DNA of 64,000 nt from an uncultured Flavobacteriaceae bacterium (GTDB taxonomy: Bacteria > Bacteroidota > Bacteroidia > Flavobacteriales > Flavobacteriaceae), in NCBI GenBank assembly GCA_947494565.1, contig CANLVG010000001.1, positions 558,001-622,000 on the forward strand, in the 5' to 3' direction. Shown here piece by piece: positions 1-9,294 of the stretch; positions within the stretch are counted from its first letter, which is position 1, and every line of letters begins with the position of its first letter. A program made the position numbers and the translations under genes. Under the pieces are notes generated by a model. The model had not been told where the DNA came from. It made no database searches and worked only from the letters and a program-made list of their open reading frames with translations.

Positions 1-566
1 CGTATACCTCTGGAAAGATAAATCTCTCCCCCTCTGTTGCAATCCCCATCAACCAGAATGCCCGGAAATTGACCACGAACCAAATCAAGTATGCAAAGTG
101 TCACCGGATTGATTTCGTCCTCATTCATCAAACGGATTTGACCGGCCGCCCGATCGGCGTCTAAATAACCGAAGGCCGTTCTAATAATGTTTTTGTTGAT
201 GTCATAATCTTCTTGCATATCACGTTGACTGCGACGCTTGCTGGCTTCTACGACCACTTCGTCAAGCGCTGTAACATCTGGTGACATCGTGATATTCAAT
301 ATACGGGTCACATCTTCCACTACCACTTCTACATCGCGAAGACTCGGGTATGAAAAGGTAATGATATCACCTTGATAGGCCTGAATTTCGTAGGCTCCAT
401 CCGCATCGGATTTCCAAATCACATCGGAACCTGAAACCTTGATATCGGCATTGGCGGTTGGGCCGTCGAGATAGGTGATTTTCCCTTTAATGGTTTTTAT
501 GTTTTCTTGAGCGTAGGTGGTAGTACAAAGAAATAGGACGGTCAAGGAGATAAGAATTCTTTTCAT
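1..566 (-). CDS. Plug-domain surface protein, N-terminal part (runs off window)
   Basis: The gene starts at the ATG complementary to 564-566 and reads leftwards off the window, so only about 188 residues are visible. It opens with a signal peptide (MKRILISLTVLFLC...YAQ), then a carboxypeptidase-regulatory-like beta domain (KGKITYLDGPTANADIKVSG), then a TonB-plug-like stretch ending GGEIYLSRGI. It shares blocks such as VEDVTRILN, NIIRTAFGYL and CILDL with the next gene (780-2645), so the two are tandem paralogs. By analogy the missing C-terminus should hold TPR repeats rather than a beta barrel, but that cannot be seen. An envelope location is inferred from the signal peptide. Family membership is well supported; the function is unknown. 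Confidence 0.8.
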   Translation of the reverse strand, partial: MKRILISLTVLFLCTTTYAQENIKTIKGKITYLDGPTANADIKVSGSDVIWKSDADGAYEIQAYQGDIITFSYPSLRDVEVVVEDVTRILNITMSPDVTALDEVVVEASKRRSQRDMQEDYDINKNIIRTAFGYLDADRAAGQIRLMNEDEINPVTLCILDLVRGQFPGILVDGDCNRGGEIYLSRGI

Positions 567-718
567 AGCAATGTCTTTAAAAATGTTAAAACCTATTTTT
601 GGGATATCAATAATCTTGCCATTATCTTCAAGTCTTTGGATATTGAAAGAAATTCTTTAACAAATTTAGGAAGGGGGCAATTTTAAACGTAATCGTATCG
701 GAATGGAAACTATAAAGC

Positions 719-746
719 CTCGCTTAAACCATCCGGTTCAAGCGAG
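719..746 (-). terminator. Intergenic stem-loop after the 621-residue plug gene
   Basis: The sequence CTCGCTTAAACC, a 4-base loop, then GGTTCAAGCGAG forms a 12-bp stem with one mismatch. It lies downstream of the stop of the 780-2645 gene and upstream of the next paralog. The U-tract expected on the minus strand is weak, so it may be a terminator or an RNA-stability element. Confidence 0.4.
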
Positions 747-779
747 ACTTTCCTTATTTTTTAGGTACTTGACCAAAAG

Positions 780-2645
780 TCAATTATTGAACGCCAATTT
801 CGACCCGACCGATATCGCGAACAGTTCGTGCGGAGTATTTTTCAATGATAGCTTGAACACCTTGGTTTCCTTGCGTTGTGCGAACGTTCCATAATTGTAA
901 TATACCGTAGCCTTCAAATAGGTCGGCGTTAGGCTTTTGTTTCCTAAATACTTAATATTCACTTTCCACGAACCGGGTAGCGAGCTATCGATCAAATATT
1001 CCACAGAACTATAGCCGAATTCCTTTTCTTGGGCAATCTTATCGGCATTGTCGGCCAGACTATGCTTTAGCATAAAATATTGCTTTTCCGGGTTGACAAA
1101 TTGTAAGTCGAACTCCGCCTCACTATCGTTCCATTCAAAAACCAAACGGGTTCCATCAAAGTCTTCTTCGGCTACATATAAGTCACTGGCCTGTGTACCT
1201 TTGACGATATTGTTCTTTTCCAAAAGCAGAAAGTTGTTGTATTCCCGTTCGAAAAGATTGGCGAATTCCGTGGAATCGCTCTTTAAAATCCCTTCTTGCA
1301 ATAAATAGGAGTATCGGGTATAGATGGAAGCGGCCTGTTTCGTCTTCCCAACATCGCGATAACTATTGGCCAAGTCAAGATACGATTGTAGATAGTCTGG
1401 ACGTAAACGCAAAACTTCCTTGTAATGGGTATTGGCTTGTTCATAGTCTCCCATGGCCTCTAACTGATAGGCTAATGCCTTCAATAAAACGGGATTGTTC
1501 TCGAACTGACCGGCCGCGTTGGCCAAAATACCATTTGCGAAATCGGAAGCGCGCCAGCGTTCGGTGAAATACTTTTGCATATCAAGGGCGAAATATGGGT
1601 ATGCACTGTAAGCTGGGCGATACTCTTCATAAATCTTTTTAGCATCTTCTAGCGATTGGCTCACCCTTATCGCTGTCAAATACACGGGCGCATTTCTCTT
1701 TAAATCGTTTTGTGAAATCAGATTGTCCGCAGCAAAATTGTTACGCAATCTTGCACGATCATAAATCTTGTCGGATTTCGGACTTCCGGAAATCGTATTG
1801 ACTACGATTACCCCTCCCGCTCCGGCATTACCATACGAGGTTGATGCTGCAAAATTGTTCAAAATTGCCAAGCGCTTTATATTACCAATATCTAACCACA
1901 ATGGGGCATCATTGAGAATTTGTCCGTCCACATCGAAGAGGGCCGATCTTGGATTGGTCAACGATAAGGAGCCACGTATGAAGACCTTACCTTGATTAAG
2001 ATTTGAATTGATTCCGGTACCCGCATTGGAGGCCAGGCCGTTAAATCCATCTTCGCTTTGTGAGAGCCCCTCTTGATTACTGGCCGTCTCCGCCGAGTTC
2101 AAAGAAGGCCCAAAAGCCCCACTGCACTCACCCTGAACACGAATACCGCTAAAGCGATTTCGTAAAAGGTCTAAAATACAAACGTATATCGGCTCGATTT
2201 CCTCGCTGCTCAAAAAACGGATATTTCCGGGTGCGGTATCCGCATTCAAATACCCAAAAGCAGTTCTTATAATATTAGGATTGGAGGGATACTCCAATGC
2301 GAGTACTTTTTGTGATTTTCGATTGCTGCCCAGAACCGTCACTTCTTCAAGTTCTTGAACATCGATTACCATTTCCAAGTTGAGGATCCTGGTTACGTCC
2401 TCAACTCTGATTTGCACTGTTTTAAAACCTTGATAGGCATATTTGATCCGGTCATTTCTCTCGGCTTCAATGCTGTACTTTCCATTTTCATCGGAAAAAA
2501 CCGTTTTCTGAGCATCGTTTACAGAAATTGCCACATTCTTCAACGGGGCCTTCCCATCCGTTATCGTCCCGAAAATTGTTTTTTTACTTTCCTGTGAAAA
2601 ACCTGCGAATGAAATCAATAAAAAGAATACGAATGCTTTTTTCAT
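780..2645 (-). CDS. Barrel-less TonB-plug/TPR surface protein
   Basis: The 621-residue protein has a signal peptide (MKKAFVFFLLISFAGFSQ), a carboxypeptidase-regulatory-like domain (about 24-95), a SusC/TonB-plug-like region (about 110-290, with GKVFIRGSLSL and GAGGVIVVNT), TPR repeats (about 385-450, LRPDYLQSYLDLANSYRDVG) and a C-terminal beta domain (about 505-605) beginning TRLVFEWNDSEAEFDLQFVNP. That last domain is shared with the 752-residue neighbour and resembles the DUF2135/YfaP type of beta-sandwich. No 22-strand barrel follows the plug, so it cannot be a normal TonB-dependent transporter. A role as an envelope scaffold or binding protein is inference. It lies in a row of three related minus-strand genes. 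Confidence 0.75.
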   Translation of the reverse strand: MKKAFVFFLLISFAGFSQESKKTIFGTITDGKAPLKNVAISVNDAQKTVFSDENGKYSIEAERNDRIKYAYQGFKTVQIRVEDVTRILNLEMVIDVQELEEVTVLGSNRKSQKVLALEYPSNPNIIRTAFGYLNADTAPGNIRFLSSEEIEPIYVCILDLLRNRFSGIRVQGECSGAFGPSLNSAETASNQEGLSQSEDGFNGLASNAGTGINSNLNQGKVFIRGSLSLTNPRSALFDVDGQILNDAPLWLDIGNIKRLAILNNFAASTSYGNAGAGGVIVVNTISGSPKSDKIYDRARLRNNFAADNLISQNDLKRNAPVYLTAIRVSQSLEDAKKIYEEYRPAYSAYPYFALDMQKYFTERWRASDFANGILANAAGQFENNPVLLKALAYQLEAMGDYEQANTHYKEVLRLRPDYLQSYLDLANSYRDVGKTKQAASIYTRYSYLLQEGILKSDSTEFANLFEREYNNFLLLEKNNIVKGTQASDLYVAEEDFDGTRLVFEWNDSEAEFDLQFVNPEKQYFMLKHSLADNADKIAQEKEFGYSSVEYLIDSSLPGSWKVNIKYLGNKSLTPTYLKATVYYNYGTFAQRKETKVFKLSLKNTPHELFAISVGSKLAFNN

Positions 2646-2756
2646 AACTCACGTTTTATTTAAAGTTACGAATTTTCCAATTATTTCAGACCCTTATTCG
2701 GATATTTTTAGTGGAGAGGGGTTATTTTAAGAATAATCCATCTCACTTGAAACCAA

Positions 2757-5015
2757 TCAGTTGACCACTAACTTCCGCACGTTCTTCTTTTCATTCGGTT
2801 CGGAGAAATGAACAACGATTTCCTCTTGACTTTGATTCGGTAGGCCAAAGTTTTTGTACAGAGTGGTCTTCAACACAAAGGGAATTTTTTCCACATCCTT
2901 TTTCTCGCCCAAGTATTTGGCATTAATGACCCATTCACCAGTCATATCTCCATAAAATTCGTACTCTTCGAGACGGTAATTGTTCTTCAATTCATCAGTA
3001 ATGCGCGCAGCAAGAGCACTATTTGTATGCTCCCAATTGAAATACCTCTTCTGAGGATTCACGAATTGCAGTTCAAATTCCGCCCCCGGTATATTCCATT
3101 CAAACACCAAACGAACTTTATACTTGATATTATTCAGGAATTCCGATTCCACATTGGAGAGGTTCAGTTTACTCCTGTGCCGGGCAATTAGATTCTTGAT
3201 CTCACGTTTAAGGGTTTTTGTTATGGGCGACGCATCGACGGAAAAATACTTGTCGCCACGCTCTAACGCCAGTAGTTCGTTCAAGGTTTCTTGATAATGA
3301 CCAAGTTCAATCTTCGCCTTCGCCCTATTGAAATACGCATTGACATCAGAGGGGGCCAATTGTATGATCTCCTCGTTGATGCGCACTACGTTTTGGGGAT
3401 CTCCAATAGCGGAAAGGGCCTTTGCCACCGTTCTAAGTGCCTCAAGATTGTCTCTACTATGCTCCAAAAGATTCGAAATCACTCTTTGGGCAAGTTGGGT
3501 ATCTTTTGTCCTAAAATATTGGAACGCGTCTAAATAAAAAGTACTGTTGGATCCATTTAAATCCTTCAAAGCCAAATAGGTATTGTATGCATCTTGTGGA
3601 GAATCGCTTGCCATTAAGGCCCTTACCGTCGGACTCATTTGTACTCCGTCCTCTTCTTGCGATTCTTTGTAGACATTGTTTTTCAACAAGGCACGGTCTA
3701 TCGGTTTCCCCGTTTTCTGGTTTGTATATACTGCGGTTTTGGTGGTAATCAAAATAACCCCGCCCCGGCCTTCGCTTCCCCATGCATTGGTAGCGGCCAA
3801 TCCTTTTAAAACCGTAATATTAGCGATATTCGCGGGGTCAATATAATCCATATTGGCATTCGAAGTCACAAAGCTTCCGGCAGCGTTGTTCGAGTTCGAC
3901 TGGAATGCGGCACCTACAGAGGTTGTACTTCTTTTCATGGGGACACCATTTACCACGACCAATGCATTGGTATTCATATTAATACTACCACTTCCTCTAA
4001 TCTTTGCCGCTCCTAAACCTCCAGCTTCCCTATCCCAGGCATTTTGTCCGGGCACCTCAAGGCCCGTCACTTTTGTATTTATGGCATCACCTATAGTGGT
4101 GGTTACCTCCGATATATCCTCATCGTCGATCTCAGATACGGTATATCCAATAGCCTCTTGTTTTTGAAGACCATATCCGGTTAAGGCCATTTCCGCTTTC
4201 TCCAGTTCTTTTTCCACAACGATGACCTCGTCTAACGCGACGATATTGGAGGCCATAAAAACATCGACATGGGCCATGATTTCAACCGGAACCGTTTTGA
4301 TGGTCTTACTAGTTCTACTGGTTACCACCAAGGTATCACCGACTTGTGCCGGTATCGAAAAACCACCGGAGGGACCCGTCAAAAAGCTATCGGACAGCCC
4401 TTTTACAGCAACTCTTACATCGGCTGCGGGTTTATTATCCACATAAACGGTACCCTTAATTGTCGATTCTTTTGAAGATTGATCGCTTTGGGCCTTTTGC
4501 TGTAACCTCTTTACGTTTTCAGGCAGCATTGCAGCAAAATCCATTAAACGACTTTTGTTCAACAGGGCACTCCGTTCTAAAAATTCGGAATCCCCATTGG
4601 GACTGCTATTGATCAAAAAGCTCTTACCCTTCAATGATATATTATCTTTGGATAAGGACTTTTGACCATCCGTAAACATGTATACATTGTCATTTTCGAT
4701 TTTCCCTTTTAAAACTCCGTAAATGGTGGCCCCGTCATAGGAGACATTTTCCAAATCTTCTCTAAGTTGTGACCAATCCCCATCGGTAACTCCATATTTT
4801 TTTTCGGTTACCTCGGTACCGAATAGTAGTAGTTGTATCTCTTGGTCAGGGTTTCTTTCAAAAACCTTTTTCAACACCGAAAGGTCTTTTTCCAAATTCC
4901 TCGTCGTCATTGAGGCGGAAACATCCCAACAGATGGTCGTATTTCGATTGACTACCTCTTGTGCGGATAGCAGGCTTGCTAAAAAAAACAGTAATATCGT
5001 AAGGTTTTTTTCCAT
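2757..5015 (-). CDS. VWA-plug-TPR surface protein
   Basis: The 752-residue secreted protein has a signal peptide (about 1-18), then a von Willebrand A domain (about 24-175) with a full MIDAS set: DVSAS at 31-35, T97 in YDGATIYG and D116 in FTDGQ. A carboxypeptidase-regulatory-like domain (about 185-255), a plug-like domain (about 280-430, AAKIRGSGSINMNTNALVVV and GRGGVILITTK), TPR helices (about 475-610) and the C-terminal beta domain seen in the 780-2645 protein (VRLVFEWNIPGAEFELQFVNP) follow. VWA MIDAS domains bind ligands through a metal ion, and plug domains normally sit inside TonB barrels, but no barrel is encoded here. The architecture suggests an envelope adhesion or assembly protein. 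The function is unknown. Confidence 0.75.
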   Translation of the reverse strand: MEKNLTILLFFLASLLSAQEVVNRNTTICWDVSASMTTRNLEKDLSVLKKVFERNPDQEIQLLLFGTEVTEKKYGVTDGDWSQLREDLENVSYDGATIYGVLKGKIENDNVYMFTDGQKSLSKDNISLKGKSFLINSSPNGDSEFLERSALLNKSRLMDFAAMLPENVKRLQQKAQSDQSSKESTIKGTVYVDNKPAADVRVAVKGLSDSFLTGPSGGFSIPAQVGDTLVVTSRTSKTIKTVPVEIMAHVDVFMASNIVALDEVIVVEKELEKAEMALTGYGLQKQEAIGYTVSEIDDEDISEVTTTIGDAINTKVTGLEVPGQNAWDREAGGLGAAKIRGSGSINMNTNALVVVNGVPMKRSTTSVGAAFQSNSNNAAGSFVTSNANMDYIDPANIANITVLKGLAATNAWGSEGRGGVILITTKTAVYTNQKTGKPIDRALLKNNVYKESQEEDGVQMSPTVRALMASDSPQDAYNTYLALKDLNGSNSTFYLDAFQYFRTKDTQLAQRVISNLLEHSRDNLEALRTVAKALSAIGDPQNVVRINEEIIQLAPSDVNAYFNRAKAKIELGHYQETLNELLALERGDKYFSVDASPITKTLKREIKNLIARHRSKLNLSNVESEFLNNIKYKVRLVFEWNIPGAEFELQFVNPQKRYFNWEHTNSALAARITDELKNNYRLEEYEFYGDMTGEWVINAKYLGEKKDVEKIPFVLKTTLYKNFGLPNQSQEEIVVHFSEPNEKKNVRKLVVN

Positions 5016-5069
5016 GTTATTTTTCGTTCATTAGAGTTCACATAAGCATGTATATACGGGACTTATTTT

Positions 5070-6416
5070 TTAGTTTCCTTGATGCGCTTTTATCCTTGGA
5101 ATGAGCAACAGCTCCGTTTGACGACCGTTTACATAGCGGAATCCCTTATCACCATAAAAACCAGCTTCTTCTAACATAATCCGGATATCTCTTTTCCATT
5201 CGGGAATGGTTATGGTTGTATTCAATTCGATGGCATACACCGTATTTGGATTCAGCGGATAGTTTTCACCATCATCTTTCATGACCCCACCCTGGGCATC
5301 CCACATTCCAATGGTTGTGCCGGCAGAGTGTCCATAAGACCCCAGCGGATGGGTATAAATTGAAGGACGCAATCCTGCCGCTTTTGCCTCCGACAGGGCC
5401 TTGGCCAGAATCTCATTACCCGTTTTTCCCTTTATCATATTGTTGGTCAGGTAATCTTGTACACGATTACCGTCCTTTAATCCATCTACGAGAAATTTTG
5501 GTGCTTCTTTTTCTTCTGGCTTAAGCACATACGCCAACTCTTGGCAGTCGGTATTCAATCTTAGATAGGTGATTCCGAAATCACAATGCAATAGGTCGCC
5601 CGGTCGTATCACCATATCATCCGGTCGACCGGAAAAGGAATATAGGTGTCCCACTAGTTCTTCACTGGTACGCTGTACATCTACGGTTGGATGAAACCAG
5701 GTTTCCAGACCTAAATCGGTCACTTTTTGCCGCATCCACCACTCTACTTCCGTCGTCGTTGTTACGCCTGGTGTAATCACATTTTCTGAAAAGGCCTCTG
5801 CAATAATATCATGGGTAACGTCCACCAATTGGTCATAAATTATCATTTCCCGTTCTGTTCGGGTTTCGATCCATCTCACGGCCAACTGTTCTGCGGACAC
5901 AACCTTTTTATGGTATTTTTTGGGTAATTTTTCCATAAACTCCATATAATCGGTTTTGTCAAGACCATCTGCTATATTGTGATCTTTAGAGAAATTGAGT
6001 CCTATGTTCTCCGGATTTCGCTCTTCTATCAATTGCATCAGGCGTTGCCATTGGTCGGGTTCTTTTTCCTTGTCCCAAGCTGATTGAATGTTGTCACCTA
6101 CATTGTAACGCGCCACTGCCAATTTATCGATCGTGTTTTTGGCTTTATCCCTATAAAACAATAGCATGGTCCGCCTACGGGCATTTAACCAAGTAGCCGG
6201 TAGCATCGTTCGTAATACGGGGTCTTCGTTGTATTCGCGCGAAATGAGTATCCACATATCCAAATCGACTTGATCCATCAATTTAGGTAGTAGGTTGTCA
6301 AATCTTTCAGCAAGTATTTCATCGACCACACGGGCACGTTCCCGCTCCGATAATAACTGTTGCCCGGCCACTGGAATTTGACTGAGCAAACAAATAAGTA
6401 GTACAATTTTTTTCAT
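5070..6416 (-). CDS. Secreted M24-family metallopeptidase (Xaa-Pro aminopeptidase-like)
   Basis: The pita-bread metallopeptidase fold is recognised from its five metal ligands in order: D in LLHCDFGIT, D in LNTDCQELAY, H in YTHPLGSYGHSAG, E in YAIELNTT and E in IMLEEAGFYG. M24 enzymes of this type remove N-terminal residues next to proline or similar substrates with two metal ions. The start chosen is the ATG at 6416, which gives 448 residues and opens with a clean signal peptide (MKKIVLLICLLSQIPVAGQQ). A longer open frame runs upstream into the divergent gene and has no such signal. An N-terminal creatinase-like domain precedes the catalytic half. It is transcribed alone and points away from the SGNH hydrolase gene. 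Substrate unknown. Confidence 0.88.
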   Translation of the reverse strand: MKKIVLLICLLSQIPVAGQQLLSERERARVVDEILAERFDNLLPKLMDQVDLDMWILISREYNEDPVLRTMLPATWLNARRRTMLLFYRDKAKNTIDKLAVARYNVGDNIQSAWDKEKEPDQWQRLMQLIEERNPENIGLNFSKDHNIADGLDKTDYMEFMEKLPKKYHKKVVSAEQLAVRWIETRTEREMIIYDQLVDVTHDIIAEAFSENVITPGVTTTTEVEWWMRQKVTDLGLETWFHPTVDVQRTSEELVGHLYSFSGRPDDMVIRPGDLLHCDFGITYLRLNTDCQELAYVLKPEEKEAPKFLVDGLKDGNRVQDYLTNNMIKGKTGNEILAKALSEAKAAGLRPSIYTHPLGSYGHSAGTTIGMWDAQGGVMKDDGENYPLNPNTVYAIELNTTITIPEWKRDIRIMLEEAGFYGDKGFRYVNGRQTELLLIPRIKAHQGN

Positions 6417-6466
6417 TCTTAAAACAAGTGTTTTATTGGGTTTTTCAATTCTTCTAAAATACGCCT

Positions 6467-6474
6467 TATCTTTG
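6467..6474 (+). promoter_or_regulatory. -7 element TATCTTTG for the SGNH hydrolase
   Basis: TATCTTTG matches the Bacteroidota -7 consensus TAnnTTTG. It ends only 6 bases before the ATG at 6481, so the transcript would be nearly leaderless, or translation may begin at the in-frame ATG at 6511. No well-spaced TTG -33 element is visible. Confidence 0.45.
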
Positions 6475-6480
6475 AATGGT

Positions 6481-7227
6481 ATGAGCGCGATAAGGTATTT
6501 TTCATGTCTTATGACAGTAGTTTTTACACTATTGTTCTGCTCTTGTAATGCCCAAAACGACGATAACAACGCTTCTGAAGATAAGGGAAAGGAGATTGAG
6601 TCAGCACCGGAAGCCATCCTTTTTATTGGCAATAGCCATACATATTACAATCAAGGGCTCGCCACGCATCTTTTGGAATTCAGAAAAAACGATGGTTCGG
6701 AATTAGAGCCCGTTATTCAGGAAGTCGCCAAGGGTGGTTATTCCCTTGAAGACCATCTCAATGATCCAAGCAGTCTTTCAAAAATAAACGAAAGGAATTG
6801 GGACTATGTCATTTTTCAAGAGAATACCTCCGTTGCGGCCGAAGCACTTGAGTCTACCACAGATGCCATGATCGTCCTTGCCGATATGGTCGCACAAAAC
6901 GATACCGAGATTCTCTTGTTCATGACCTGGCCGTATAAAGAAAGGCCTGAAATGCTCAATGGAATAAAAAAGACCTATGAGTCCGGGGCCAAGGCTATCA
7001 ATGCTACCATCGTACCGGTCGGCGAAGATTGGACAGCGATAGACACGGAAACTGAAATCGATGTGAAGTTTTATGATGCCGATGGGGTACATGCCACTCT
7101 TGAAGGCACGTTTTATGCTAGTGCGAAATTCTATAAGGCTATTTATGGAAAAACACCCTCTCAAAATCCGTATACGGCCGGTTTACCTACTTCGATAGCC
7201 AATTACCTGAAATCAAAGGCAGAGTAA
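6481..7227 (+). CDS. SGNH/GDSL-like hydrolase lipoprotein
   Basis: The 248-residue protein has a hydrophobic leader ending in a probable lipobox (LLFCSC). Block I reads ILFIGNSHTYYNQG, with Ser in GNSHT as the likely nucleophile, and the C-terminal D-x-x-H block reads DADGVHATLEG. These are the marks of SGNH hydrolases, which cleave acyl or acetyl esters, often on polysaccharides. The start at 6481 was chosen because it begins just before the signal sequence; the open frame extends to 6436 over the promoter region. It is divergent from the M24 peptidase gene and convergent with menE. The substrate cannot be read from sequence. Confidence 0.75.
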   Translation: MSAIRYFSCLMTVVFTLLFCSCNAQNDDNNASEDKGKEIESAPEAILFIGNSHTYYNQGLATHLLEFRKNDGSELEPVIQEVAKGGYSLEDHLNDPSSLSKINERNWDYVIFQENTSVAAEALESTTDAMIVLADMVAQNDTEILLFMTWPYKERPEMLNGIKKTYESGAKAINATIVPVGEDWTAIDTETEIDVKFYDADGVHATLEGTFYASAKFYKAIYGKTPSQNPYTAGLPTSIANYLKSKAE

Positions 7228-7259
7228 ACAAAGAACGTAAAAGAACGTTTATGAAGTGG

Positions 7260-8333
7260 CTAAATATCTAGAAGCGCTATGGTTTCCTTTCTTCGGATTT
7301 TACCCGTATCGGTTTTCAAAAACTTCGGAAGGGTGTACAACTCTTTCGGAAACTCAAAACGTTCTAAAACGCCTTCCGATTTTAAGGTACTCTCCAACTC
7401 GTGCAGATCTATTGTGCCTTCCAGCGCTACAATCAACTTTTGACCCAAGGCTTGATCGGGCAAAGAGGCAACAAAAAACGGATTGGGGATAAATGGAACG
7501 AGTTTGGCCTCTATTTGCTCTGGAAATAGCTTTACACCCCCCGAATTGATTACATTATCGTAACGCCCTAACCATTTAAATTCAGTTTTCGAAATCAGGT
7601 GGACCATATCATTGGTGGCCACGGGTTCAGTCGAAATCATTGGCGCTGTGATAATCAGGCAACCTCTCTCGTCCTTCGTAAACTGCACATTAGGCATGGC
7701 GGAAAAATGCGGATTACCGGTATTGATCTCGCGAACGGCGATATGGGTAATGGTCTCGGTCATACCATAGGTTTCATAAACTCGTGTAGATTTTGTACCT
7801 ACTTGTTGGCGCAACGGATCAGAAAGCGGGGCTCCGCCAACTATCAACGTTCTAAACTGTTCCATTTTATTAAGGGAATTTCCTAATTGTAGGGGTACCA
7901 TGGCGCCGAAGTCATATTCCTTTTCAATTTGAGCTAAAGGATACGAACTGGAACGTACATAATCAAGTTCTAGACCCAATACCATCGCTCTGACCAACAT
8001 CATTTTACCTGCGATATATTCGGTAGGAAGACATAAGAGTGTCCTGTCACCTGCTTGTAAAGCAAAATAGGTGCCGGTAGCCAAGGCCGAATGAACCATC
8101 TGCTGTTTTTGAAGCTGAATCACCTTGGGGGTACCGGTGGAGCCCGAGGTCTTGACCGCTATCGTATTTTTTGGGTTCAACCAGTCCATCAGAAAGTTTC
8201 CAATCGATCTTTCATATAGCTCACCTTCCTTTATCAAGCTATAGGCCACTTCCTTTAGTGCCTCTAGATTATAGCCTACCCCATTCAACTTGAATTTGGG
8301 GTGAATATCCCTATAACTCCTGTTGACTTCCAT
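7260..8333 (-). CDS. menE: o-Succinylbenzoate-CoA ligase
   Basis: The protein is an adenylate-forming enzyme of 357 residues, shorter than the usual 450 or more but typical of Bacteroidota MenE. The P-loop-like motif VKTSGSTGTPK, the A5 motif YETYGMTET, the A8 region LGRYDNVINSGG and the C-terminal catalytic lysine region (KTDTGKIRRKE) are present. It activates o-succinylbenzoate with ATP and CoA, the step before ring closure in menaquinone synthesis. Its start lies 23 bases inside the upstream CPBP protease gene, and menC is the gene before that, so menC-CPBP-menE should be one translationally coupled unit. The family call is secure; the substrate rests partly on the menC neighbour. Confidence 0.9.
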   Translation of the reverse strand: MEVNRSYRDIHPKFKLNGVGYNLEALKEVAYSLIKEGELYERSIGNFLMDWLNPKNTIAVKTSGSTGTPKVIQLQKQQMVHSALATGTYFALQAGDRTLLCLPTEYIAGKMMLVRAMVLGLELDYVRSSSYPLAQIEKEYDFGAMVPLQLGNSLNKMEQFRTLIVGGAPLSDPLRQQVGTKSTRVYETYGMTETITHIAVREINTGNPHFSAMPNVQFTKDERGCLIITAPMISTEPVATNDMVHLISKTEFKWLGRYDNVINSGGVKLFPEQIEAKLVPFIPNPFFVASLPDQALGQKLIVALEGTIDLHELESTLKSEGVLERFEFPKELYTLPKFLKTDTGKIRRKETIALLDI

Positions 8334-9294
8334 CGGCCGAAGTTACCATTGCGTTTTGAGTAAGGAATGTTTCCTCAGCGATAACTTTTCCAAAGAGGCG
8401 TTCTTTCCAATTCGTCCAGCCATATTTCTTTGAGAAAACGATCAATAAAATGGGATAGATCACCAACACTGGTACAAAGACGTCCCAACCCAAAACCGGT
8501 TCTGAGATATCACGATATATGGAATCGGTTTGAAATGCCGTCCAATCGGCCGTCACCAAAAGAGCGGTTGTCAGATTGTTGGCGGCGTGAAATCCGATGG
8601 GCAATTCCAATCCCCGATCCATGAGTGTCAAGATGCCCAGAAAAAAACCCGTCCCGATATAGTAGACCATGATACCATACCCTAATTTTTCCACCTCGGG
8701 GTTCAAAATGTGCATTAGACCAAATAGTATTGAAGTAAAGAACAAGGGCACCCATCTATTTTTGGCCAAAAGTCCAATACCTTGCATCATATACCCCCTC
8801 AAATAATATTCTTCCATACTGGTCTGAATGGGAATCAGCACAATGGAAATGGCGGCTAGAATCAAAAAAGGCTTCAGGTTAAAATTAAATTGGTAATCTT
8901 CGGGGGCCAGTTGAATGTCTATAAATACAAAGGCTATCGAAATAAGTGACCAAAGAATGAAGGCAAAAAAGATTCGGCCCCAATCGACTTTTTTTCGAGA
9001 CGTGGTGAGTTCTTTAATCGGTTGTTTGTGCACTAATTTTATCCAGATAAACAAACAAGCCAGACCAATAGCAAATGTCAAGAGCATCAAAAAGAGAAAG
9101 AGGTTAGATCCCAAAGCTTCTGACATCAGTGCCACATCGCCGCTGGCCATAATCTCCATGACGTTCGATTTTGTGAATAAGGCTGCCATGAGGGGGGCGG
9201 CGCCGAATATCTGCCAACAAAAAAATATGACTACGATACCCAAAAAATAGCGCCAAAACTCATGTTGACTCTTATATGCCTGTTCTATATACAT
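8311..9294 (-). CDS. CPBP-family intramembrane metalloprotease
   Basis: The 327-residue multi-spanning membrane protein carries the CPBP (CAAX protease/bacteriocin-processing, formerly Abi) motifs: EEYYLRG (motif 1, EExxxR), FGLMHILN (motif 2, FxxxH) and HAANN (motif 4). At least seven hydrophobic segments are visible. Members cleave or modify substrates within the membrane; the substrate here is unknown. It is sandwiched between menC (10-base overlap) and menE (23-base overlap), so it is certainly cotranscribed with them. Whether it has any role in quinone synthesis or is merely a passenger cannot be told. Confidence 0.87.
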   Translation of the reverse strand: MYIEQAYKSQHEFWRYFLGIVVIFFCWQIFGAAPLMAALFTKSNVMEIMASGDVALMSEALGSNLFLFLMLLTFAIGLACLFIWIKLVHKQPIKELTTSRKKVDWGRIFFAFILWSLISIAFVFIDIQLAPEDYQFNFNLKPFLILAAISIVLIPIQTSMEEYYLRGYMMQGIGLLAKNRWVPLFFTSILFGLMHILNPEVEKLGYGIMVYYIGTGFFLGILTLMDRGLELPIGFHAANNLTTALLVTADWTAFQTDSIYRDISEPVLGWDVFVPVLVIYPILLIVFSKKYGWTNWKERLFGKVIAEETFLTQNAMVTSADGSQQEL

